Positions 16,741-24,412 of a stretch of 64,000 bases of DNA are shown piece after piece (position 1 is the first letter of the stretch; each line of letters begins with the position of its first letter). The stretch lies in assembly GCF_000577245.1 (NCBI RefSeq), contig NZ_CBYO010000016.1, positions 62,001-126,000 on the forward strand, read 5' to 3'. This stretch comes from Paucisalibacillus algeriensis. Lineage in GTDB: Bacteria; Bacillota; Bacilli; Bacillales; Amphibacillaceae. The position numbers and the translations under genes were made by a program. The notes beneath the pieces were generated by a model. The model was not told the DNA's origin, did no database searches, and saw nothing but the letters and a program-made list of their open reading frames with translations.

Positions 16741-17433
16741 ATGGCAAATATAGTTCTAGCAAATATTGATCGTATTAATTTTATCACTACAACAGTTGAT
16801 GTAGGTGTAGTAGACTCCGTTGCTAATGTACAGGGCAACACAGTCCTGCTCGATTCAAACCCAGCATCCATACCAGATCTAAAGGATCATACCGTTTTTG
16901 TGCCGGCAACATTGCTTCATGAAGTAAACCATAACGATGTTAAGGTATATCATGAGTTGGCACAATACCCATTTTTTCAACAGGCACAATCCATTATCCA
17001 AGAAAATGGAGCAGTAAAAGGAGTATTCCGTTTACGTCGTGTGTTGAATGAAGTGAAAAATACTGCTGTGATTGCAAGTGATCTTTGTGTTCTTGTATCT
17101 CTATTTGGTGAACCAGTGTTACTTGATGTCAAACATAGTCAAGCTAATATTGCAACACTACATGTGATTGTAATGATTCACTTTTCAGGAGGGATAATGG
17201 CACATGTGGATTATACGTTTTCAGGTAAGGAATCTATTGAACTAGAATGGAGCGGAGTGAAACAAATTATTGAGTTTAATAGTGATGATATGAATCCGGT
17301 TGATCCAAAGAATTATACTATGTTACCAATCCAGTATAGTGTGGATTCAATTTTACAGAGTGCGGAACCTGTAGACCAGGTGCTCCCAAAGTTTCAGGAA
17401 TTCTTACAAGTAGTTGGAGGTGTAGAAGGATGA
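16741..17433 (+). CDS. Unrecognised protein, resembles only the C-terminal half of Gfo/Idh/MocA enzymes
   Basis: I do not recognise this 230-residue protein as a named family. It lacks a glycine-rich nucleotide loop and the EKP motif. Residues about 97-190 (VFRLRRVLNEVKNTAVIASD, DVKHSQANIATLHVIVMIHF, then DYTFSGKESIELEWSGV) look like the beta-sheet substrate/dimerisation domain of sugar oxidoreductases. It has a good ribosome site (AAGGAGGGG) and overlaps the next oxidoreductase by four bases (ATGA), so it is translated and probably works with that enzyme. It could be a partner subunit or a diverged remnant kept for structure. Confidence 0.7.
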   Translation: MANIVLANIDRINFITTTVDVGVVDSVANVQGNTVLLDSNPASIPDLKDHTVFVPATLLHEVNHNDVKVYHELAQYPFFQQAQSIIQENGAVKGVFRLRRVLNEVKNTAVIASDLCVLVSLFGEPVLLDVKHSQANIATLHVIVMIHFSGGIMAHVDYTFSGKESIELEWSGVKQIIEFNSDDMNPVDPKNYTMLPIQYSVDSILQSAEPVDQVLPKFQEFLQVVGGVEG

Positions 17434-18404
17434 AAATAGGAATGATGAGTTTTGCTCATATGCACGCCTATAGCTATGCAGACAGCCTTATGAAGTTGGG
17501 AAATATTGAGTTAGTTGGGATTTTCGATGATGATGTAACACGTGGTAAAGAGGTAGCAAATAAATATCAAACTACACATTATGAAAGTCAAGATGCTTTT
17601 TTAGCCATAGACATGGACGCGGTGATAATTTGTAGTGAGAATGTTCGTCATAAAGAGATGGTTCTGAATGCAGCTAATGCTGGTAAGCATATTTTATGTG
17701 AAAAACCAATTGCTACTAATCTTGCGGATGCACAAGACATGATTGATGTTTGTGAGGAAAATGGCGTTATTTTACAAATTGCATTTCCAGTTCGTTTCAG
17801 TGCACCAATTAAACGATTAAAGGAATTAATTGATCAGGGTGAACTCGGAGACATCATCGCATTTCGAACAACAAATCGTGGTCAGAATCCTGGTGGCTGG
17901 TTTATTGAAAAAGACCAAAGTGGTGGCGGCGCAGTACTAGATCATACCGTACATATGGTGGATATTATGCGATGGTATTTGGGAAAAGAGATAACAGAAG
18001 TAGGAGCCATCGTGGATTCCTATTTCCACGAAGTAGACATTGACGATGCGGGACTTCTGACATTAGAGTTTGAAAATGGTGTTATCGCTTCGCACGATGC
18101 TAGTTGGTCTCGTTTTAGTGAGTACCCAACATGGGGTGATGTAACGATAGAAGTAGTTGGCACAAAGCAAACGGTAAAAGTGGATGCATTTAAAGAGCAT
18201 TTCCGATTATTTACGAGTGGTCAGAAATCTTTATCGAATGTGTTCTATGGAAATGATATGGACTTTGGTTTAATCCAAGATTTCGTGAATTGCGTGGAGA
18301 AGCGTCGTGGGCCATCGATTACTGGCTATGACGGATTAAAGGCACTTGAAGTAGCTTTAGCAGCTTATGAATCTAGTGAACGGAAAGCAAAAGTTAAACT
18401 CTAA
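17430..18404 (+). CDS. Gfo/Idh/MocA family oxidoreductase with non-canonical nucleotide loop
   Basis: A 324-residue oxidoreductase that overlaps the preceding gene by four bases. The N-terminus MKIGMMSFAHMHAYSYADSL replaces GxGxxG with SFAHMHA, similar in spirit to the change in 4902-5804. The motif HILCEKPIATNLADAQDMID retains EKP, and GGGAVLDHTVHMVDIMRWYL supplies D and H. The C-terminal part is closely related to the pseudogene at 34712-35138. Three other full members in the window keep the normal loop, so this may be a separate clade with its own cofactor geometry. An 8-bp hairpin follows at 18412-18437. Confidence 0.85.
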   Translation: MKIGMMSFAHMHAYSYADSLMKLGNIELVGIFDDDVTRGKEVANKYQTTHYESQDAFLAIDMDAVIICSENVRHKEMVLNAANAGKHILCEKPIATNLADAQDMIDVCEENGVILQIAFPVRFSAPIKRLKELIDQGELGDIIAFRTTNRGQNPGGWFIEKDQSGGGAVLDHTVHMVDIMRWYLGKEITEVGAIVDSYFHEVDIDDAGLLTLEFENGVIASHDASWSRFSEYPTWGDVTIEVVGTKQTVKVDAFKEHFRLFTSGQKSLSNVFYGNDMDFGLIQDFVNCVEKRRGPSITGYDGLKALEVALAAYESSERKAKVKL

Positions 18405-18411
18405 TATAGTT

Positions 18412-18437
18412 GGGACAAGGACAATGCGCCTTGTCCT
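18412..18437 (+). terminator. Hairpin between oxidoreductase and nagA
   Basis: GGACAAGG pairs perfectly with CCTTGTCC around an eight-base loop, followed by TTCCTTAT. It may act as a weak terminator or an mRNA-processing stem. Confidence 0.5.
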
Positions 18438-18462
18438 TCCTTATAGTTAATGAGGTGTTTCA

Positions 18463-19605
18463 ATGTTTTATCTGTATGGAGATGTGGTCACAGAAGGCAA
18501 CATATTAACAGGAAGATATGTCGAAGTTTCAGCTAGTAAAATAACCGATGTCAGTAAAGAAAAACGTCATCAGGCACCTGTTGTATCAGTGGATGGATAT
18601 ATTTGTCCGGGCTTTATTGATGTGCATATTCATGGAGTAGATGGGGTGGATGTAATGGATGAGAGGAGCGATAGTATTGAGAGCCTTGCAGGCAAGTTAC
18701 CATCTTACGGAGTTACCTCGTTTCTAGCAACATCCAGAACCGCCTCCTTAAAGGATGTTACTACTGTACTAGAAAAGTCCAGAAGGCTAGATATACACCC
18801 GAAGAGTTCTCGTTTTCTCGGGGTACATTTAGAAGGCCCATGGATTAGTTCGACATATAAAGGGGCACAACCAGAAACCTATATTCGCAAACTTACTTGG
18901 GAAGACGTTTATAGCTTACTAGAGCCCTATAAAGATATTATTCGAAAAATAACCTTTGCTCCGGAAGAGGTTACCGATATAACTATCCTAGACTATTTGA
19001 AGCAACTCGGTATTAATCTATCAGCAGGCCATACGAATGCGACCATGGAAGAAATGGAGGATGCGATAAAGCACGGGGTTAATCAGGTGACCCATATCTT
19101 TAATGCGATGAGCGGGCTACATCATCGGGAGCCTGGGGTGGTAGGTACTGCAATGCATGACCCGGAATTGTTCTGTGAGATTATTGCAGATGGATTACAT
19201 GTTCATCCAAAAATGATTGAATTATTATTTCTGATAAAAGGAAAAGAACGTATTGTGTTGATTTCCGATTGTACAGGATACAATCATCTTGTTGATGGGG
19301 AGTATTTTATTAGAAATAAAAAGTTAGTGAAGAATGGGAATAAGGTATCCTTAAAGAGTGGTCAGCTTGCTGGTAGCGCCAATACCTTGAATGACTGTTT
19401 TCAGTTTGCGGTTAACCAATGTCATATTCCACTAAAAGATGCAGTCTTCATGGTAACTGAGACTCCTTTAAACATGATTGAAGAAAAAAGAGCTATTGGT
19501 AAAGTGAAGGTTGGTTACCAAGCGGACATAGTTATATTGGATCGAAATCTACAAGTAGAACGCACCTATATCGCTGGGGATTTATGTTATGAACGGGGGT
19601 TGTAA
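18463..19605 (+). CDS. nagA: N-acetylglucosamine-6-phosphate deacetylase
   Basis: Amidohydrolase of 380 residues that converts N-acetylglucosamine 6-phosphate to glucosamine 6-phosphate plus acetate. It has the metal-site pattern PGFIDVHIHGVDG, the glutamate in GVHLEGPW, SAGHTNATMEEME, THIFNAMSGL, IADGLHVHP and the catalytic aspartate in VLISDCTGYN. Length and motif order match NagA. The ribosome site is TGAGGTG. No nagB follows, and an acetyltransferase gene starts two bases after the stop. The deacetylase may act on an N-acetylated product of the upstream cluster rather than on cell-wall GlcNAc; that is inference. Confidence 0.92.
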   Translation: MFYLYGDVVTEGNILTGRYVEVSASKITDVSKEKRHQAPVVSVDGYICPGFIDVHIHGVDGVDVMDERSDSIESLAGKLPSYGVTSFLATSRTASLKDVTTVLEKSRRLDIHPKSSRFLGVHLEGPWISSTYKGAQPETYIRKLTWEDVYSLLEPYKDIIRKITFAPEEVTDITILDYLKQLGINLSAGHTNATMEEMEDAIKHGVNQVTHIFNAMSGLHHREPGVVGTAMHDPELFCEIIADGLHVHPKMIELLFLIKGKERIVLISDCTGYNHLVDGEYFIRNKKLVKNGNKVSLKSGQLAGSANTLNDCFQFAVNQCHIPLKDAVFMVTETPLNMIEEKRAIGKVKVGYQADIVILDRNLQVERTYIAGDLCYERGL

Positions 19606-19606
19606 A

Positions 19607-20692
19607 ATGGAAATTCGCCATTTAACGGTAACAGAAATGGAAGCGGCTATCCGTTTGTCCGATAAAACATTTCGGAATGAAAAGCATGTGTCGATGGGAA
19701 AGGCATTTCCGTTTGTATTTTCGAGGGATGCTAATGTATCATTTGGAGCATTTGAACAAGATAAGCTAGTATGCTTTTTTGGTTTAGTGCCATTTCGATT
19801 GAAAATAGGTGCATCCTATGTAAACGCATATTCTATTGGCTCCGTTTGTACAGACCCTGTCTATCGTGGGAAAGGAATAGCAAGTGATGTATTAGCGGAG
19901 ATTTATGATTTTATCGACCGTTCAGGGGGAGCGCTACTTCTGGTATCCGGTGATAGGGGACTGTATACGCGTAAAGGTTGCTTTGCTGTTGGGGAGAGCT
20001 ACTCATACAGTATGACCGAGGTAAAGCCTATAATACATGAGGGCACGATTCGAAAGGGCACAGCCATAGATTTAATGCGTGTATTTTCTTTAGCTCAGCA
20101 GAAAGAAGTTCGTTATGAATCCAGTATTAATGAATGGAAAACATTACTTAATACAGGTGGTTATGCAAGTATTTTTTATCTGAAACAGTCGATTATTATA
20201 TCCGAAAAACAGGGCGTCATTGATGGGTATGTCGTAGCGGGTCTACCGGATGAAACCAATTCGAGTCGAACCGCCCTCATATTAGAATGGGGAGGAGAAC
20301 CTAGAACTGTACTTGCTATCTTGATGAGTCTACTTGGAGAAGATGGGGTGGATACGGTGAAAATAAAAGTCCCTTGGCATGATGAAATGAATGTAAGTCT
20401 AGTTGAATATAGCAAAGAAGCAGAATCTATTGGTGGCACTATTCGTGTGATTAATCCGGAAAGAATGCTCGAGCAACTAATGCCTTATTTACAAAGTAAG
20501 GACCCAGCTATTTATAACAAGTTGCAGATCAAGGGGCAAGGAGATGGAAAAATAGATTTACAATATGATGGTCAGCGATGGATTTTAACGGTAGAAGAAT
20601 TCTCTAATCTACTTTTCAATACACCAGGGAATTTAATACCATCCTTATTTCCAATTCCATTACCTAGTACAGAAGGGATTCATTATGTCTGA
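19607..20692 (+). CDS. Eis-like GNAT family acetyltransferase
   Basis: Protein of 361 residues. The N-terminal GNAT domain carries the acetyl-CoA loop SVCTDPVYRGKGIASDVLAE (R/Q-x-x-G-x-G/A as YRGKGIA) and is followed by a second acetyltransferase-like fold. The C-terminal region (LQYDGQRWILTVEEFSNLLF and onwards) resembles the sterol-carrier-like tail of Eis enhanced-survival proteins. ATG 19607 follows GGGGG. The product acetylates an amine of unknown identity. The gene is probably co-transcribed with nagA, and a bidirectional terminator lies 30 bases downstream. Confidence 0.8.
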   Translation: MEIRHLTVTEMEAAIRLSDKTFRNEKHVSMGKAFPFVFSRDANVSFGAFEQDKLVCFFGLVPFRLKIGASYVNAYSIGSVCTDPVYRGKGIASDVLAEIYDFIDRSGGALLLVSGDRGLYTRKGCFAVGESYSYSMTEVKPIIHEGTIRKGTAIDLMRVFSLAQQKEVRYESSINEWKTLLNTGGYASIFYLKQSIIISEKQGVIDGYVVAGLPDETNSSRTALILEWGGEPRTVLAILMSLLGEDGVDTVKIKVPWHDEMNVSLVEYSKEAESIGGTIRVINPERMLEQLMPYLQSKDPAIYNKLQIKGQGDGKIDLQYDGQRWILTVEEFSNLLFNTPGNLIPSLFPIPLPSTEGIHYV

Positions 20693-20724
20693 TAGAATGG
20701 ATGCTCCTGAACGATTAAGAATAC

Positions 20725-20765
20725 AAAAAAGCTCCTTTAACCTATTTGTTAATTGGAGCTTTTAT
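20725..20765. terminator. Bidirectional terminator between acetyltransferase and speD
   Basis: AAAAAAGCTCC pairs with GGAGCTTTT around a short loop, with an A-run on one side and a T-run on the other. It serves the two convergent genes. Confidence 0.85.
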
Positions 20766-20802
20766 TCGACTATATTTAGAAAGTGATAGGCACGACTAGA
20801 AG

Positions 20803-21198
20803 TTAATAACGTGGAACTTCCCCCTCTGTACTGAGTAACCTTGGTCGAACTGGTCCCCTTCCACGAGGAATCTCCATTATTTCACTAGTGCTTGCTTCTA
20901 ACGCTTCAACAATATACTTTACAGCTACGGTAGGATCTACTTTCTTACCACATGTAAATACATCAACACTTGCATATCCTTTTTCTGGGAAACTGTGGAT
21001 GGTTAAATGTGATTCGGAAATAATGACTACCCCACTAATTCCATATGGTGTAAATTGATGGAAGACAACCTCTCGAATTTCTGCCCCTGCTTCAAGCGCT
21101 GCATCTACAAAGATTTGTTTAATTAATTCCAGATTGTTTAATGTACTTATATTACAATCCCATAGTTCCGCGATAACTTGCCTTCCAAATACTTCCAT
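20803..21198 (-). CDS. speD: S-adenosylmethionine decarboxylase proenzyme
   Basis: Pyruvoyl enzyme (131 residues) making decarboxylated S-adenosylmethionine, the aminopropyl donor for spermidine. The self-cleavage site is Glu62-Ser63 in [20 protein letters not shown], and the conserved histidine and cysteine occur in [18 protein letters not shown]. Size fits the short bacterial class (SpeH/SpeD), processed to a beta chain and a pyruvoyl alpha chain. ATG 21198 has AAGGAG upstream. It is divergent from the DUF4178-PspA cluster that ends with a spermidine-synthase-like gene, so the two may form one functional unit. Confidence 0.95.
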   Translation of the reverse strand: MEVFGRQVIAELWDCNISTLNNLELIKQIFVDAALEAGAEIREVVFHQFTPYGISGVVIISESHLTIHSFPEKGYASVDVFTCGKKVDPTVAVKYIVEALEASTSEIMEIPRGRGPVRPRLLSTEGEVPRY

Positions 21199-21414
21199 AA
21201 TATTAACTCCTTAAAATGTATACTGATACCATTAATTTTAGCATACCATATATTTATGTGTATGAGGGTGAAATTAATTGATCCAAATGATGAGAAAAAA
21301 CATGAAACCAATTAAGGAAAATATACGTATTACAAGTTGAGCTAGCATCACTACGGGTTGCTTGTGATACAATTAATTTTAGCTAAGATTCTTTTTAAGA
21401 TGTGAGGTGAAGTG

Positions 21415-21927
21415 ATGGGGCTTTTTTCTAAGATTTTTAGTAAAAATAAAAATACGAATCCTGCACCAAAGGAGAGAACTGTATTAACCATTAAAGTCGG
21501 AGATATTATCAACTATGATCTCAACGATTATGAGGTGGTAGGGAAAATCACCTATCGAGACGGAAATTATGAATGGTATGGGTACCAACTACTAGAAGGT
21601 CATGATACAATTTGGTTGGCAGCAGAAATGGATGATGAGTTGGAACTAGGCATTTATAAGAAGGTCCAACTAGCCATTTCCAAACCATATCCAAAGCAAC
21701 TTACGTTTGAGGGGAAGACCTATTACCTGGAGGAATCTGGAACAGCTAGGGTAATTGGTGAAGGTAGAAGCAAGAATATACATGGTTCTTTAGTCGATTA
21801 TGCTGATTATTCGGATGATGACGAAGAAAGTTTCTTAAGTATTGAAGGCTGGGGAACGGAGATTGAAGTAAGTATTGGCTATCCAATTGAAAGTTATGAA
21901 ATTAAAATAATGGCAGGATCGAATTAG
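21415..21927 (+). CDS. DUF4178 domain protein
   Basis: Protein of 170 residues. It begins with a short basic stretch (FSKIFSKNKN), then a beta-rich region (VGDIINYDLNDYEVVGKITY, YQLLEGHDTIWLAAEMDDEL) and the second half YPKQLTFEGKTYYLEESGTA. This matches the DUF4178 family found in PspA-polyamine gene groups. ATG 21415 follows GAGG by seven bases; an in-frame GTG lies at 21412. There is no signal peptide or membrane span, and the function is unknown. Confidence 0.75.
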   Translation: MGLFSKIFSKNKNTNPAPKERTVLTIKVGDIINYDLNDYEVVGKITYRDGNYEWYGYQLLEGHDTIWLAAEMDDELELGIYKKVQLAISKPYPKQLTFEGKTYYLEESGTARVIGEGRSKNIHGSLVDYADYSDDDEESFLSIEGWGTEIEVSIGYPIESYEIKIMAGSN

Positions 21928-21993
21928 ATTTTTCTATAATATTCGAGCAAGTTCAGGTGTGACAATGAACCCCAAAAAATAGGAGGAATAAAT

Positions 21994-22662
21994 ATGTTTA
22001 AATTTTTCAAACGAGTAAAAACAGTGGTAAGTTCAGAATTAAATGCGATGTTAGATAAAGCTGAAGATCCGGTGAAAATGTTAGATCAATTCATGCGTGA
22101 TATGGCTGAGGATATTCGTGAAGTAGAGGCAGCTGTTGCGAAACAAATTGCTAATGAAAAAATGTTGAAGCGCAAAATGGACGATTCGCAAGCAATGGTT
22201 GAAAAAAGACAGAAGCAAGCTGAGCAAGCGATTGTTGCTGGAAATGATGATTTAGCTCGTCGTGCCTTAGAGGACAAAAAGCAACATGAGTCCACTGCAA
22301 CTACATTAACAGAGTCTTGGGAAAGAGCGAAGCAGGACTCAGAAGTTTTAAAGACTAAATTAGATGAAATGAAAAAGGAATACCAACAAATGAATCTGAA
22401 AAAGGATTCGTTAAAAGCCCGAGCTGAATCTGCGAAGACCCGCACGAAAATTAATCGTACGATGTCTAATATTGGTAATGATAAATCACGTCAAGGTTTT
22501 GAGCGTATGGAAGAAAAGGTAATGCGTTTCGAAGCAGAGGCTGAAACTAGTGAGGATTTATCCTTTGCAAGCCGAACACTAGATGATGAATTTGAACAGT
22601 TAAGTAAAACTAGTGAAGTTGACGATGAATTAGCGAAACTGAAAGAAAAAATGGGTAAATAG
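21994..22662 (+). CDS. PspA/IM30 family membrane-associated protein
   Basis: Protein of 222 residues, mostly alpha-helical coiled coil, beginning FKFFKRVKTVVSSELNAMLD, an amphipathic membrane-binding helix, followed by EDPVKMLDQFMRDMAEDIRE. PspA/IM30/Vipp1 proteins are ESCRT-III-like and assemble on damaged membranes to keep the proton gradient. The length is typical. The ribosome site is AGGAGG. It lies between DUF4178 and DUF4247 genes with no PspF or Lia-type regulator nearby, so it belongs to the polyamine-linked PspA type rather than the classic stress operon. Confidence 0.9.
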   Translation: MFKFFKRVKTVVSSELNAMLDKAEDPVKMLDQFMRDMAEDIREVEAAVAKQIANEKMLKRKMDDSQAMVEKRQKQAEQAIVAGNDDLARRALEDKKQHESTATTLTESWERAKQDSEVLKTKLDEMKKEYQQMNLKKDSLKARAESAKTRTKINRTMSNIGNDKSRQGFERMEEKVMRFEAEAETSEDLSFASRTLDDEFEQLSKTSEVDDELAKLKEKMGK

Positions 22663-22678
22663 TAAGGTAAACATTAGT

Positions 22679-22705
22679 GGAGCAGTACGATCATTAGACT
22701 GCTCC
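22679..22705 (+). terminator. Hairpin after pspA
   Basis: GGAGCAGT (22679-22686) pairs with ACTGCTCC (22698-22705), followed by TTCT only. It could be a partial terminator, and downstream genes would still receive read-through. Confidence 0.5.
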
Positions 22706-22728
22706 TTCTAATGGAGAGGGGGATTGAT

Positions 22729-23340
22729 TTGTGTAGAAAACGTATTTTACTAATAGGGTTATTGTTTCTAATCATTCTTTTATCCGCGTGTTCTTCACGA
22801 GGGATGAGTGGGGAAGCAATCACAGCCCAAGATATTCCCGATGAGCCTTCGAAAAATGAAATTACCACAATTATAAAAAATTCTTCCAACTATGAGATGG
22901 ATGATATCATAGAGGCTAATTTTCCTTTAGTAACCACCGTGGAGGGAGATTCCAGTAATGCAGAAATCTTTGCAACCACTCAATTTAATTTAACGGAACT
23001 TAGCTCAATCCTAACAGAGACTATTAAACCTACTGAAATAAGTGAGGTAAAGGATAATCAGCAGATCTTAATTTATCCAGATGATTTTATTACATTGCGC
23101 GAAAGTAAAGCAGACTCTAGTGTGCTTTTAATTGAGGTTGCAAGTGATGAGTTTGTCAGGAGAAACTATTCACCGAATATCTTAAGTACATATTTTGCAA
23201 TCAGGTTGTTGGATGACGTATTAGATGTAGATGATTGGGGCAGGAAGCATCGTGGTTCTTACTCAGGAATGGGTGGAATAGATACACCAAGTCGCGGGAA
23301 TACAACATTTAGAGGCGGTGGCCCTGGTTCGGGAAAATAA
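22729..23340 (+). CDS. DUF4247 lipoprotein
   Basis: Lipoprotein of about 203 residues. TTG 22729 is chosen because AGGGGG lies six bases upstream and the protein then reads (M)CRKRILLIGLLFLIILLSAC, with lipobox LLSAC. The mature part is DUF4247-like (VVTTVEGDSSN-type region, here LVTTVEGDSSNAEIFATTQF). The C-terminus is glycine/serine/arginine rich (SYSGMGGIDTPS, ending GGGPGSGK), likely extended outside the membrane. Function unknown; a membrane-surface partner of the PspA system is inferred from position. Confidence 0.75.
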   Translation: MCRKRILLIGLLFLIILLSACSSRGMSGEAITAQDIPDEPSKNEITTIIKNSSNYEMDDIIEANFPLVTTVEGDSSNAEIFATTQFNLTELSSILTETIKPTEISEVKDNQQILIYPDDFITLRESKADSSVLLIEVASDEFVRRNYSPNILSTYFAIRLLDDVLDVDDWGRKHRGSYSGMGGIDTPSRGNTTFRGGGPGSGK

Positions 23341-23360
23341 TTTAAAAGGAGGCGAAAAGT

Positions 23361-23756
23361 TTGGAACCATTTATCTCAACGTTAATTTATTTTGTAATTT
23401 CAGTCGTAATTGTACTAATTGGTTTATTCATTTTTGAAAATTTAACTCGTAATTATAAGGATATGGAAGAAGTAAAAAATGGGAATATAGCAGTTTCTTT
23501 ATCCATTATCGGAAAGATAATCGGGATTTGTATTATCTTAGCTTTTGCGATTTATAGTAGTGATGTGATTTGGGAAACGATTATCTGGGGTGTGTTCGGT
23601 GTCGTTTTACAAATGATTGCTTATTTTCTTTTTGACTTGTTCACAAGAAATTTCTCCGTTGAAGAGCAACTGTCCAAAAATAATATTGCTGTTGGATTGA
23701 TGTCCTTGGGTGTATCGATCGGATTGGCTTTAGTAATTGGTGCTTCTATTACGTAG
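23361..23756 (+). CDS. DUF350 membrane protein
   Basis: Small membrane protein of 131 residues starting at TTG with AGGAGG upstream. Four hydrophobic segments are visible (about residues 6-27, 44-64, 69-90 and 108-128), arranged as two similar halves, each with a polar NGNIAVSLSIIGK-like or NNIAVGLMSLGVS motif. This duplicated pattern is the DUF350 signature. Related proteins accompany PspA-like and polyamine-ligase genes in other bacteria. A transporter or channel role is possible but not shown. Confidence 0.8.
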   Translation: MEPFISTLIYFVISVVIVLIGLFIFENLTRNYKDMEEVKNGNIAVSLSIIGKIIGICIILAFAIYSSDVIWETIIWGVFGVVLQMIAYFLFDLFTRNFSVEEQLSKNNIAVGLMSLGVSIGLALVIGASIT

Positions 23757-23768
23757 TATCAGCTCATG

Positions 23769-23800
23769 CGACCAGGCTTTTGCTTGGTCGTTCGTTTTTT
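23769..23800 (+). terminator. Rho-independent terminator after DUF350 gene
   Basis: CGACCAgGC pairs with GCtTGGTCG across a TTTT loop, followed by TTCGTTTTTT. Confidence 0.85.
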
Positions 23801-23906
23801 CTAGGCTTTGTTTGTCATTATGGTAGTGGTACATGATTTTGGACGGCAGCCCATATATATTCAAGAATAGTTTTAGGTTGTTTTCGTACAGTTTGTTGTT
23901 ATTTGA

Positions 23907-24321
23907 TAGAAATTGTGCGATAACTACTTGCAATTAATGAGTGTAGTGGTAATATGCCGCTACGGCAGAATACTCCGCTTTCCGCGGGCCCTTCTGACAC
24001 GTGCTATTCCTGCAGGAGTCTCCGTATTCTGCCTTCGCTGGTTTAGATTTTTTAATTTTTAAATTTTAAGCAAATTAGCTCTCAATTGATTTAATCTATA
24101 CTAGCGCAGGAAATACACGGAGACTCCTGCGGGAGGATAGGCATAGGTGAGATTCCGCAGTGCGTAAGCGCGAGGAGGCTCACCATCCGCCAAGCGGCAA
24201 GGTAGACACTGCGAAGGTATTTTCGAGCAGATGTCGCCCCTGTACTGGAAGTAAAAGCGGAGTGTATTTTCGAAGCGGGTATGGTGCACCCAAATATAAA
24301 TTATTAGCCGCACAGTTTCTA
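23907..24321. repeat. Composite inverted repeat element, copy 1 (415 bp)
   Basis: Bounded by TAGAAATTGTGCG (23907-23919) and CGCACAGTTTCTA (24309-24321), which are inverted relative to each other with one mismatch. Inside are two arms in opposite orientation. Arm B (23964-24033) is itself bounded by GGCAGAATAC and GTATTCTGCC. Arm C (24109-24271) is bounded by GGAAATACAC and GTGTATTTTC. Both contain the GGAGTCTCC/GGAGACTCC core. A 74-codon open frame on the minus strand is judged a by-product. No transposase is encoded. The same layout recurs at 31552-31973. Confidence 0.85.
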
Positions 24322-24412
24322 GCATACTATTTATAAGATTAAACTAACCAGAATAATAACATTTTAGAAAAAGCATAGTTTTAAAACGTAGCAATAGTGG
24401 AGGGCATGGAGT

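Noticed and set aside
22086-22445. 119-codon minus-strand frame inside pspA
   Set aside because: Serine/alanine/isoleucine-rich antisense of coiled-coil codons; no start signal.
24101-24325. Minus-strand 74-codon frame
   Set aside because: It overlaps arm C of the composite repeat and repeats the same amino-acid words as the frame at 31675-31977, as expected from a DNA repeat.
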